Below are positions 42,801-49,473 of a stretch of 64,000 nt of DNA, piece after piece. This DNA is from Akkermansia muciniphila (GTDB taxonomy: Bacteria; Verrucomicrobiota; Verrucomicrobiia; Limisphaerales; UBA9464). Positions within the stretch are counted from its first letter, which is position 1. Each line of letters starts with the position of its first letter. Where the stretch lies: positions 23,618-87,617 of the forward strand of contig CAMCYJ010000001.1 in assembly GCA_945883815.1 (NCBI GenBank). Direction: 5' to 3'. A program made the translations under genes and the position numbers. The notes below the pieces were generated by a model. That model saw nothing but the letters and a program-made list of their open reading frames with translations, was not told the origin of the DNA and did not search any database.

Positions 42801-43379
42801 GTCAGTGGACTGCTCAGTGCCCGCATGCACGGCCCGCCCGTGAAGCCGGCCCAACCCAAATCGGGACTGAGCGCGGCCTTCGGCAGTGGCACCGACTGGG
42901 AGACGAGCAGTGGCGAAGACCGATTCCGCCGGGGCTTGTACACGACTTGGCGACGCTCAAACCCCTACCCTTCAATGGCCACCTTCGACGCACCCAACCG
43001 CGAGGTCTGCCAGGTGCGTCGTGAACGCTCCAACACCCCGCTCCAAGCGTTGGTGACACTCAACGACCCCGTCTACGTGGAAGCAGCCCAAGCCCTGGGC
43101 CGCCAAATGGCGCTGGCGTCCGGCACGACCACCGACCGCTTGCAAAGCGGATTCCGTCAGTGCCTGCATCGAGCGGCCTCCGCCGATGAATTGACCTCCC
43201 TCAATAGCCTTCTGGAACGCAGTCGGCAGCGATTCCAAGCCAACCCCACCAAGGCTCGCAGCCTGGCCACCGAACCCATCGGGGAGCTCCCCCGCGGTCT
43301 GGAGGCTCCGGAGGCAGCCGCCTGGACCTCAGTGGCCAACGTGCTGATGAACCTGGACGAATTCCTGATGAAACGGTGA
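39897..43379 (+). CDS. PSC1-DUF1549-DUF1553 protein with discoidin-like insert
   Basis: A 1160-residue exported protein of a PVC hallmark family. After a signal peptide (to about residue 31) comes a planctomycete cytochrome C domain with C50-F-Q-C53-H54, then DUF1549 (about 155-340: F-V-L-A-R-L-E, A-R-Y-A-D-S-S-G-Y, F-H-R-N-T-M-T-N-N-E-G-G). A middle region (about 440-700) shows two carbohydrate-binding-like beta domains; the second resembles an F5/8 discoidin fold (A-I-D-G-N-T-N-G, W-W-E-V-D-L). DUF1553 follows (about 830-1130: L-A-R-W-L-V-D-R-R-N-P-L-T-A-R-V-V-A-N-R). The next gene, 22 bases on, encodes DUF1501; the two always travel together in this phylum. They are believed to act in polysaccharide degradation, but the reaction is unproven. 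Confidence 0.92.
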   Translation: MGSRIPTPNGIRWGLAGLFIPGLMAALGLNAASPSLEFNRDIRRILSENCFQCHGPDAGGGKAGKKTLRLDLPEAAYAPRDGHPAIVPGRPEQSEVMRRIVSTDPDDKMPPPDSGKTLSATDRATLQEWIRQGATYSRHWAYVPPVRPPLPAIEARTWPRNPIDQFVLARLEQERLKPSPEADSMALERRASLDLTGLPPKAIEAGDGLSSDYERYVDQLLASRAYGEHWARLWLDLARYADSSGYADDPARTIWAYRDYVTRSFNANKPFDVFTVEQLAGDLLPEPTEEQQIATAFHRNTMTNNEGGTSDEEFRNVALVDRVNTTLAVWMGTTVACAQCHNHKYDPISQEDYFRLFAILNNTADADRGDESPVIPLFTDEQKRAKAQAESEIRQVEATLARSTPELAEDQNLWEARCSKPISWQTMIPGPVSSRAGAEIRSRNDGIVQVGRSGKTDSYRLELSSNETQPVQALRMEVFPEGGTPEGRVGHAEGDFVLTRVQARIVPAKPLVPQARFVRIELPGKERILSLAEVQVFQGDKNLAQSGEARQSTTAFDGPARLAIDGNTNGDFNGAHSTTHTETSNSPWWEVDLKTSVSIDRLTIWNRTDGSQERLSGFRVVLLDENRAPVWDQVVAEPPKPSKDMRPDASRSVEFRLASADFESPGFEASLVLTNSDPSKKGWSVAPRLTEQHHLTLVPTHPFLVGPGSNLVITLDHLSQREHASLAAFRVSQTSDPRAAEIAQIPAPVLAALSRPAPQRSPAEKSIIAAHHLSVAPRLQPQRTRLAELKRQQSERRPNTTVPVLRELAGKERRKTFIQLRGNYLNPGLEVHEGLPPALGPSPETAVPGRLELARWLVDRRNPLTARVVANRLWESVFGIGLVRTSEEFGSQGEPPSHPELLDWLAVELMDSGWDLKHLLRLMVTSAAYRQSSKITPEHLARDPENRWLARGPRFRLSAEMIRDQAMAVSGLLSARMHGPPVKPAQPKSGLSAAFGSGTDWETSSGEDRFRRGLYTTWRRSNPYPSMATFDAPNREVCQVRRERSNTPLQALVTLNDPVYVEAAQALGRQMALASGTTTDRLQSGFRQCLHRAASADELTSLNSLLERSRQRFQANPTKARSLATEPIGELPRGLEAPEAAAWTSVANVLMNLDEFLMKR

Positions 43380-43401
43380 CGCGGATCCTCCCTATCGCCC
43401 T

Positions 43402-44865
43402 ATGAATCCACAGATCGAAGCCCTGCAGTCCCTCACGCGGCGACACTTCCTCGGCCGCACCGCACACGGCCTCGGAGCCATCGCCTTGGGATCCCTCCTC
43501 AAGGGAAGCCTCCCGGCGGCCGCCGCCGCGGCGACGCCCCCCGTTGCTCCCGTACTGGCAGCGCATAGCCCACGGTTTCCGGGCCGGGCCAAGCGGGTGA
43601 TCTACCTGCACCTGACCGGGTCGCCGCCGCACCTGGACCTCTTCGACTACAAGCCCGAATTGGTGAAGCGCAACGGTCAGGACTGCCCGGATGCCTTCCT
43701 GAAAGGCAAGCGCTTCGCCTTCACCTCCGGCACCCCCAAGCTCCTGGGAACGCCCCGCACCTTTGCCCGTCACGGACAGGGCGGCGTCTGGCTCTCCGAC
43801 GCGATTCCGCACCTCCACACCGTGGCCGACGAACTGTGCGTCATCCGTTCGATGACCACCGACCAGTTCAACCACGCTCCTGCTGAGTTGCTCGTGTACA
43901 CCGGTTCCCCGCGTCCGGGTCGCCCGTCCATCGGCTCTTGGGTCACTTACGGACTGGGCACCGAAAACCAGAATCTCCCGGGCTTCGTCGTGCTCATCTC
44001 CAGCGGAGTGCAGCCCAACGGCGGGAAGAACTCTTTCGGCAACGGCTTCCTCCCCTCCGTCTACCAGGGGGTTCAGTGCCGATCCAAGGGCGACCCGGTG
44101 CTCTATGCCTCAGACCCCGCTGGCATGGACCGCGATGTGCGTCGCATGGGTCTGGACACGCTGCGCGAACTCAACGAGTTGCAGTCCCAGGAGTTGGGAC
44201 ATCCGGAGACCGCCACGCGAATCGCCCAGTACGAGCTGGCCTTCCGAATGCAGATGTCGGTGCCGGAGGTGATGGACATCACCCGTGAAACGCCGGCCAC
44301 CCTGGAGGCCTACGGTGCCAAACCCGGCGACTCGAGCTTCGCCAACAACTGCCTTTTGGCGCGGCGACTGATCGAGCAAGGCGTCCGGTATGTCCAACTT
44401 TTCGACTGGGGTTGGGATTTCCATGGCACGGGTCCGTCGGAAGACATCCGCGATGGTCTCACCAACAAATGCCGGACCATGGACCGCCCGGTTGCGGCCT
44501 TGCTGAAAGACCTTCGTCAGCGGGGATTGCTCGACGACACGCTCGTCGTGCTCGGGGGCGAGTTCGGACGCACCCCCTTCCGTGAAGGGCGCACCGCTCA
44601 GGGTGGCATTCTGGGCCGCGACCATTTCCCGGACTGCTACACCATGGTCATGGCCGGCAGCGGAATCCGAGGCGGCACCATGTATGGAGAATCCGACGAA
44701 CTCGGTTTCTCGGTGGCCCGCGACAAGGTGAGCGTCCACGATTTGCAGGCCACCTTGCTGCACCAACTAGGTTTCGATCACGAGCGGCTCACCTTCCGAT
44801 TCCAAGGCCGCGACTACCGCCTGACCGACGTGGAAGGTGAAGTGATCAAGGGGATCATCAGCTGA
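43402..44865 (+). CDS. DUF1501 protein with Tat signal
   Basis: 487 residues. The start M-N-P-Q-I-E-A-L-Q-S-L-T-R-R-H-F-L-G-R contains the twin-arginine motif R13-R14-H-F-L, so export is folded via Tat. The rest has the sulfatase-like fold with V-I-Y-L-H-L-T-G-S-P-P-H-L-D-L-F-D-Y, G-F-V-V-L-I-S-S-G, C-L-L-A-R-R-L-I-E-Q-G-V-R-Y-V-Q-L, G-G-E-F-G-R-T-P and H-Q-L-G-F-D-H-E-R-L-T. The sulfatase formylglycine Cys/Ser is not visible, so hydrolase activity is not assured. It lies 22 bases after the PSC1/DUF1553 gene and is the intact copy with which the truncated remnant at 13344-13982 can be compared. Confidence 0.92.
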   Translation: MNPQIEALQSLTRRHFLGRTAHGLGAIALGSLLKGSLPAAAAAATPPVAPVLAAHSPRFPGRAKRVIYLHLTGSPPHLDLFDYKPELVKRNGQDCPDAFLKGKRFAFTSGTPKLLGTPRTFARHGQGGVWLSDAIPHLHTVADELCVIRSMTTDQFNHAPAELLVYTGSPRPGRPSIGSWVTYGLGTENQNLPGFVVLISSGVQPNGGKNSFGNGFLPSVYQGVQCRSKGDPVLYASDPAGMDRDVRRMGLDTLRELNELQSQELGHPETATRIAQYELAFRMQMSVPEVMDITRETPATLEAYGAKPGDSSFANNCLLARRLIEQGVRYVQLFDWGWDFHGTGPSEDIRDGLTNKCRTMDRPVAALLKDLRQRGLLDDTLVVLGGEFGRTPFREGRTAQGGILGRDHFPDCYTMVMAGSGIRGGTMYGESDELGFSVARDKVSVHDLQATLLHQLGFDHERLTFRFQGRDYRLTDVEGEVIKGIIS

Positions 44866-45029
44866 CCCATGAGCGGACCCATGCATTGGATTTGAATTCG
44901 TCCATCGCCCTGGACCCTCGAACTCGCGGCGCTCGCCGTGGTCAGCATCTGGACCCTGTCCGTGCAGCCCGGCAATTCGTCGGTTCTTCGGGATCATCGC
45001 GCTGCAATCTGACTCACGTTCAACGGCTC

Positions 45030-45401
45030 ATGAACAAACCCAAACAGGTGCAATGGTTCGATGAACCGGAAGAGCACAACTACCCCGCGGCTCAATCTTA
45101 CCTGCGTCTGCTCTATCCCGATACAGATGCCAATCGCTTGGTGGATCAACTTCGAGCAGCAGACATGGTTTCCTTCAAAGCGAAGGATATTTTCCGGGCA
45201 TCCGGTCTTTCGCTGCTCGGCGTGAGCAACAGCCACGTCTCCAAGAACGACGACAAGATCCAGAACGGGGTTTCGTTATCGCCCCTGCTGCTGGTGCGAT
45301 CCCGCATCCGGGATTCGGTGATCGTGGCCGATGGTTACCACCGACTGTGTGCGGTCTACCGCCACAACGAAGACGCTTGGATCCCCTGCAAAATCACCTA
45401 A
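45030..45401 (+). CDS. Uncharacterised conserved protein, ParB-like core
   Basis: 123 residues from the ATG at 45030 (M-N-K-P-K-Q-V-Q-W); the frame is open further upstream without homology. D-E-P-E-E-H-N-Y-P-A-A and K-A-K-D-I-F-R-A-S-G-L with I-V-A-D-G-Y-H-R-L-C-A-V-Y and E-D-A-W-I-P-C-K-I are the family marks that I recall from uncharacterised proteins in several phyla. The D-G-Y-H-R-L segment resembles the G-x-H-R motif of ParB/sulfiredoxin-like domains, so nucleotide binding or hydrolysis is possible. It is a cytoplasmic, soluble protein, 9 bases before a small membrane gene. Function unknown. Confidence 0.75.
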   Translation: MNKPKQVQWFDEPEEHNYPAAQSYLRLLYPDTDANRLVDQLRAADMVSFKAKDIFRASGLSLLGVSNSHVSKNDDKIQNGVSLSPLLLVRSRIRDSVIVADGYHRLCAVYRHNEDAWIPCKIT

Positions 45402-45410
45402 CGTTTTGTC

Positions 45411-45665
45411 ATGCCACTCCCCCGAGAGACCGCTTGGTTTTATACAAAATCCTATGGTTGGGGCTGGGGACTGCCGGCGCGCTGGCAGGGATGGGTGAGT
45501 CTCCTGACCTATGTGGCCGCGATCGCCATGAGCGCTGCCTGGAGACTGCCCGAAAACCCAATCCTCTTCGGCACCACCACTGGCGTTCTATCCGCGATCT
45601 TCATCGGGATTTGCTACTGGAAGGGGGAACCCCCGAAGTGGCGCTGGGGCGGGAAGCCCTTGTGA
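45411..45665 (+). CDS. Small two-helix membrane protein
   Basis: 84 residues with W-F-Y-T-K-S-Y-G-W-G-W-G-L-P at the start, two hydrophobic helices (about 28-45 and 52-66) and W-K-G-E-P-P-K-W-R-W-G-G at the end. This pattern, with its conserved Trp-rich ends, is seen in many uncharacterised bacterial proteins of about this size. ATG 45411 follows the previous stop by 9 bases, so they probably share an mRNA. Function unknown. Confidence 0.72.
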   Translation: MPLPRETAWFYTKSYGWGWGLPARWQGWVSLLTYVAAIAMSAAWRLPENPILFGTTTGVLSAIFIGICYWKGEPPKWRWGGKPL

Positions 45666-45701
45666 CAAACTGCAATCCCCCTCCGACTCTGCCGTCATTC
45701 A

Positions 45702-46829
45702 ATGACTCCCTCTGCCCCGTCCCAACCCCTCGTCCAAACCGCACAACCCCGGCTCATGTCTCTCGATGCCCTGCGGGGGTTCGACATGTTCTGGATCGTT
45801 GGAGCTGAAGAATTGATCCGCGGGCTTCAGAAGTTTTCCAGCGGCGGTCTCCTGGGGCTGATTGCCGAGCAACTGCACCACAAAGCCTGGGCGGGGTTCC
45901 ATTTCGAGGACCTGATCTTTCCGCTCTTCGTCTTCATCGCCGGGGTTTCCTTGGTGTTTTCGCTTGGGAAAACCCTGCAGCAAACCGACCGGCAAACCAC
46001 CGCGGTCCGAATCCTCAAGCGGTCCGCCTTGCTGTACTTCATCGGGATCCTGTATTACGGCGGATTTTCCACTCCGTTTGAAGAAATTCGTCTGCTCGGT
46101 GTCCTCCAACGCATCGCCCTGTGTTACCTCTTCTCGGGCCTGCTGTTCTGTTATCTCAAGCCCAGGGCACTCATCGGCGCCTGCGCGGGGCTGCTATTGG
46201 GCTATTGGGCGATGATGTCGTGGATTCCGGTGCCCGGACATGGAGCCGGCAACTTTGCCGAGGGAGCCAATTTGGCCAATTACGTGGATCAACAGTTCTT
46301 GCCGCTGCGAAAGAATGATGGGGATCACGATCCGGAAGGGTTGCTCAGCACGCTGCCGGCCATCGCCAGTTGTCTCTTGGGGGTCTTTGCAGGACTCATT
46401 CTCCAGAACCACGCACTCTCCGATCGGAAACGGGTGCACCGGTTGGTGGTGCTGGGCTTGGCTTGCCTGGCCGTCGGTTGGGTTTGGCACCTGAATTTCC
46501 CCGTCATCAAAAAGATTTGGACCTCGTCGTTCGTGCTGGTGGCTGGCGGATACAGCTACCTGCTATTGGCCGCATTCTATCAGGTGATCGATGTCTGGAA
46601 GTTCCAGAAATGGGCGATGCCACTGGTATGGATCGGCGTGAACCCCATCACCCTCTATTTTGGCGGGCGCTTCATTGACTTCGAAGCCATGGCCAAATTG
46701 TTTTTCGGCGGCCCGATCGGCGCGGCATTGGGCCCCTATCAAGAACTGGTGATGGCCCTGACCACCCTCGGTTTCGGCTTCGCCTTCCTGCGCTACCTCT
46801 ACCAGCGCCGCATTTTCCTGCGGGTTTGA
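45702..46829 (+). CDS. Heparan-alpha-glucosaminide N-acetyltransferase-like membrane protein (DUF5009)
   Basis: A 375-residue protein with about nine to ten membrane helices. The N-terminus has M-S-L-D-A-L-R-G-F-D-M-F-W, the family signature for HGSNAT and YeiB-type proteins, then F-E-D-L-I-F-P-L-F-V-F-I-A-G-V-S and R-L-L-G-V-L-Q-R-I-A-L-C-Y, and C-terminal G-V-N-P-I-T-L-Y. In animals HGSNAT transfers acetyl groups across the lysosomal membrane. The bacterial forms are mostly untested and may acylate surface sugars. It follows the two small genes by 36 bases on the same strand. The following intergenic region carries the 20-bp repeat array. Confidence 0.87.
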   Translation: MTPSAPSQPLVQTAQPRLMSLDALRGFDMFWIVGAEELIRGLQKFSSGGLLGLIAEQLHHKAWAGFHFEDLIFPLFVFIAGVSLVFSLGKTLQQTDRQTTAVRILKRSALLYFIGILYYGGFSTPFEEIRLLGVLQRIALCYLFSGLLFCYLKPRALIGACAGLLLGYWAMMSWIPVPGHGAGNFAEGANLANYVDQQFLPLRKNDGDHDPEGLLSTLPAIASCLLGVFAGLILQNHALSDRKRVHRLVVLGLACLAVGWVWHLNFPVIKKIWTSSFVLVAGGYSYLLLAAFYQVIDVWKFQKWAMPLVWIGVNPITLYFGGRFIDFEAMAKLFFGGPIGAALGPYQELVMALTTLGFGFAFLRYLYQRRIFLRV

Positions 46830-46857
46830 TCAACCCACTACCAAACCTAGAGCCCAG

Positions 46858-46945
46858 GGACAGGCTCCTCGGATGAGGGACAGGCTCCTCGGATGAGGGA
46901 CAGGCTCCTCGGGCAAGGGACAGGTTCCTCGGACTGGGGACAGGC
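46858..46945 (+). repeat. Five-copy array of GGGACAGG with exact 20-bp period (array 2)
   Basis: GGGACAGG begins at 46858, 46878, 46898, 46918 and 46938. The full unit is GGGACAGGCTCCTCGGATGA; copies 1-2 are identical, the third differs only at its end and the fourth has one T for C. The array lies between the acyltransferase-like gene stop and the start of a large secreted protein (59 bases after the last motif). On the other strand it reads CCTGTCCC, the core found in arrays 1 and 3. Confidence 0.9.
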
Positions 46946-47003
46946 CGGTGACCAGATTGTCTGTGGTCGTTTTGTCCTGCCTTCTTTCCGGGCTTGGGTT
47001 TTG

Positions 47004-49445
47004 ATGCGGTCAATGCTTCCCAGGGCCGACCACTCGCATCGGAGAAATTTCACTGCCGTTCTATGGATTCAACTGCTGGCACTGCTGTTGATGGGCTTAC
47101 CGGCCGTTTCAGCGGACGACGCAACGGGGCCTTCACCGCTGGTCCAACTGCAGACCGAGTCAGCGACTCTGAGCATCGGATCCAATGGGTCCCTCATCGC
47201 GTTCTCGCGCCGCTCCGACGCACTGGATTATTTGGCCAAAAACCAACCCGCCCCGCTCCTGAGCTTGCGGTCGAACGGCACCTTGCATGCGCCGGACCAA
47301 GCGACCTGGGATGCCACCGCCCAACGGTTGACACTCCGATTCGCCAAACCCGGTCTCTCGGCCCAAATCCTGGTAGTCTCCAAGCCCAGCCACCTGAGTT
47401 TCGAACTCGTTGATGTTTCTCCAGCGGGCAGCGCCGATTGGGCTGTGTGGGGCCCGTATCCGACGAGCATCCGCAAGACGGTGGGCGAAGTGGTCGGCGT
47501 GGTTCGGGACGGGACGTTCGCCCTGGGGTTGCAAGCCCTCAACGTCAAGACGCTCGGTGGTTACCCGGAAAACGACGAAGGCAGCGCGGACCGTCCGTAT
47601 GGTGCCCGGCAAACCGATTTCGGCAGCGTCTTGCAGGCCTATTCCATGGATCGCTCCCGGCCCCGGTCCATCGCCGTGTGGAACAAACGGGCCCCCAATA
47701 TGCCCGTGCCCGCCGTGCCCGGCGAAACGGTCTTGGGATCCAAAATCGCGCTCTTCGGGTGCCCTGAGCCGCAAGCCCTCGAAACACTGGGTAAGATCGA
47801 GGTAGCCGAGGGCCTGCCCCATCCGCTCATCGATGGAGTCTGGGCCAAGATGTCCCAGGAACGCGGGCGCTCGTACCTCATCGCCAACTTCTCCGAATCC
47901 ACCATCGACGAGATGCTGGGCTACGTGAAGCAGGCCAATCTCATGAGCTTGTACCATGAGAACGCCTTCAAGAGCTGGGGCCACTTCGAACCCAATCCCA
48001 AGTTCTTTCCTGGTGGCATGGCCGGACTCAAGGCCTGCGCCGACAAAGCCAAGGCCTCGGGCATCCGCCTGGGAGCCCACACGCTGTCGAACTTCATCCA
48101 AACGCAAGACCCCTACATCACACCGGAGCCCGACGCGCGCCTGGCCAAGACCGGCGAAAGCACCCTGACCGAAGCGGTCGATGCCACGACCCAAACGATC
48201 TCAGTGGCCTCGCCTGAATACTTCACCAACCGCCTGGGCAACGAATTGCAAACCGTGGTCATCGGCAAGGAATTGGTCCGGTATCGATCTGTTTCGACCA
48301 ATGCCCCTTGGAAGCTTCTGGACTGCCAGCGCGGAGCTTATGGCACCACGGCCAGCGAGCACCCACGGGGATCCGCCGCCGGCAAGCTCATGGACCACGC
48401 CTACAAGGTGTTCTTCCCGAACTTTGAGCTTCAGCGGGAAATAGCTCGGAACTTGGCGCGGGTCTTCAACGCCTCCGGCTTGAGCCACATGGACTTCGAC
48501 GGCCACGAAGGTTGCTTAGCCCCCGGCGAGGGCACCTATGGCAATGAAGTCTTCGCTAAGGAGTTCTACGACCGCCTCGACCACACGGTAATTAACGGCA
48601 CCAGCCCGCCTTTGTCGCACTTCTACTGGCACATCAACAGCTACTGCAATTGGGGTGAGCCTTGGTACGGCGGTTTCCGCGACAGCATGCAGGAGTACCG
48701 CATCAACAATCAGGCCTTCTGCGAGCGCAATTTCATCCCCAAGATGCTCGGCTGGTACTTGCTGCGGACTTCCACCTGCCTGTCCGACATGGAGTGGATG
48801 CTGGCCCGCTCGGCAGGCTTTGATTCGGGGTTCGCGCTGGCCACCTCCCTCGACGCCCTGCGCAAGAATAAGGAGACCGGCCCGATTCTCGACGCCTTGC
48901 GGGAATGGGAAAAAGCCCGGCGTGCCGGCGTGTTCACACACGAGCAGCGTGAGGCACTGCGCAACCCCAAGCGGGAGTTCCATTTGCAAACCGTCTCCGG
49001 AGGCGGCTGGGATTTGTTCCCCTTCCACGACTCAGCCGATTTCCAGCACGAGCAACTCACCCGCCAACCCGGCGAGCCGACCTCGGCGGCCTGGGAATTG
49101 AAGAATCCAGATGCCCGCCAACCGATGCAGCTCAAGCTGCGGGTCGTCGGGACGTCTGGGTCGATCCGCAACCCGACGCTGGAGATTCACCGTTCGGCCA
49201 CGGTGACGCTTCCGGTGGAGATCTTGGCCGGCCAGTCACTGCTCCTCGAGGCCGACGCCATCGTCCGGCTCTACGATGCCAAGGGGAATCCGCTCCAGTC
49301 ATTCCCGCTCAAGACCGCCCTACCCGAGGTGCACCCGGGAGGCAATCCCGTCACCTTCGACTGCGAATTCGTCGGCGACGCTCCCCCGAAGGTGACGGTC
49401 ACCTTCAAGACCCGCGGTGCCCCGACGCGGGTGGCTCGTCAGTGA
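47004..49445 (+). CDS. Large secreted protein, glycoside-hydrolase-like fold, family unknown
   Basis: 813 residues from the ATG at 47004 (M-R-S-M-L-P-R-A), which gives a signal peptide ending V-S-A near residue 33. The frame is open into the repeat array upstream, but the array is unlikely to be coding. The N-terminal 250 residues are beta-rich, and a central region (about 280-600) with M-L-G-Y-V-K-Q-A-N-L-M-S-L-Y-H-E and G-L-S-H-M-D-F-D-G-H-E-G looks like a TIM barrel with acidic residues at strand ends. C-terminal residues (about 680-813) form a beta sandwich. I do not recognise the family; a carbohydrate-active role is suggested by neighbours. G-F-D-S-G-F-A-L-A-T-S-L-D-A-L near 610 is a candidate structural motif. 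Confidence 0.7.
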   Translation: MRSMLPRADHSHRRNFTAVLWIQLLALLLMGLPAVSADDATGPSPLVQLQTESATLSIGSNGSLIAFSRRSDALDYLAKNQPAPLLSLRSNGTLHAPDQATWDATAQRLTLRFAKPGLSAQILVVSKPSHLSFELVDVSPAGSADWAVWGPYPTSIRKTVGEVVGVVRDGTFALGLQALNVKTLGGYPENDEGSADRPYGARQTDFGSVLQAYSMDRSRPRSIAVWNKRAPNMPVPAVPGETVLGSKIALFGCPEPQALETLGKIEVAEGLPHPLIDGVWAKMSQERGRSYLIANFSESTIDEMLGYVKQANLMSLYHENAFKSWGHFEPNPKFFPGGMAGLKACADKAKASGIRLGAHTLSNFIQTQDPYITPEPDARLAKTGESTLTEAVDATTQTISVASPEYFTNRLGNELQTVVIGKELVRYRSVSTNAPWKLLDCQRGAYGTTASEHPRGSAAGKLMDHAYKVFFPNFELQREIARNLARVFNASGLSHMDFDGHEGCLAPGEGTYGNEVFAKEFYDRLDHTVINGTSPPLSHFYWHINSYCNWGEPWYGGFRDSMQEYRINNQAFCERNFIPKMLGWYLLRTSTCLSDMEWMLARSAGFDSGFALATSLDALRKNKETGPILDALREWEKARRAGVFTHEQREALRNPKREFHLQTVSGGGWDLFPFHDSADFQHEQLTRQPGEPTSAAWELKNPDARQPMQLKLRVVGTSGSIRNPTLEIHRSATVTLPVEILAGQSLLLEADAIVRLYDAKGNPLQSFPLKTALPEVHPGGNPVTFDCEFVGDAPPKVTVTFKTRGAPTRVARQ

Positions 49446-49473
49446 GGCCGACCTCGCGCGCAGACCGCGGGTC

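Noticed and set aside
46858-46945. CRISPR array
   Set aside because: The 20-bp units are repeated directly without unique spacers, and no cas genes are nearby.
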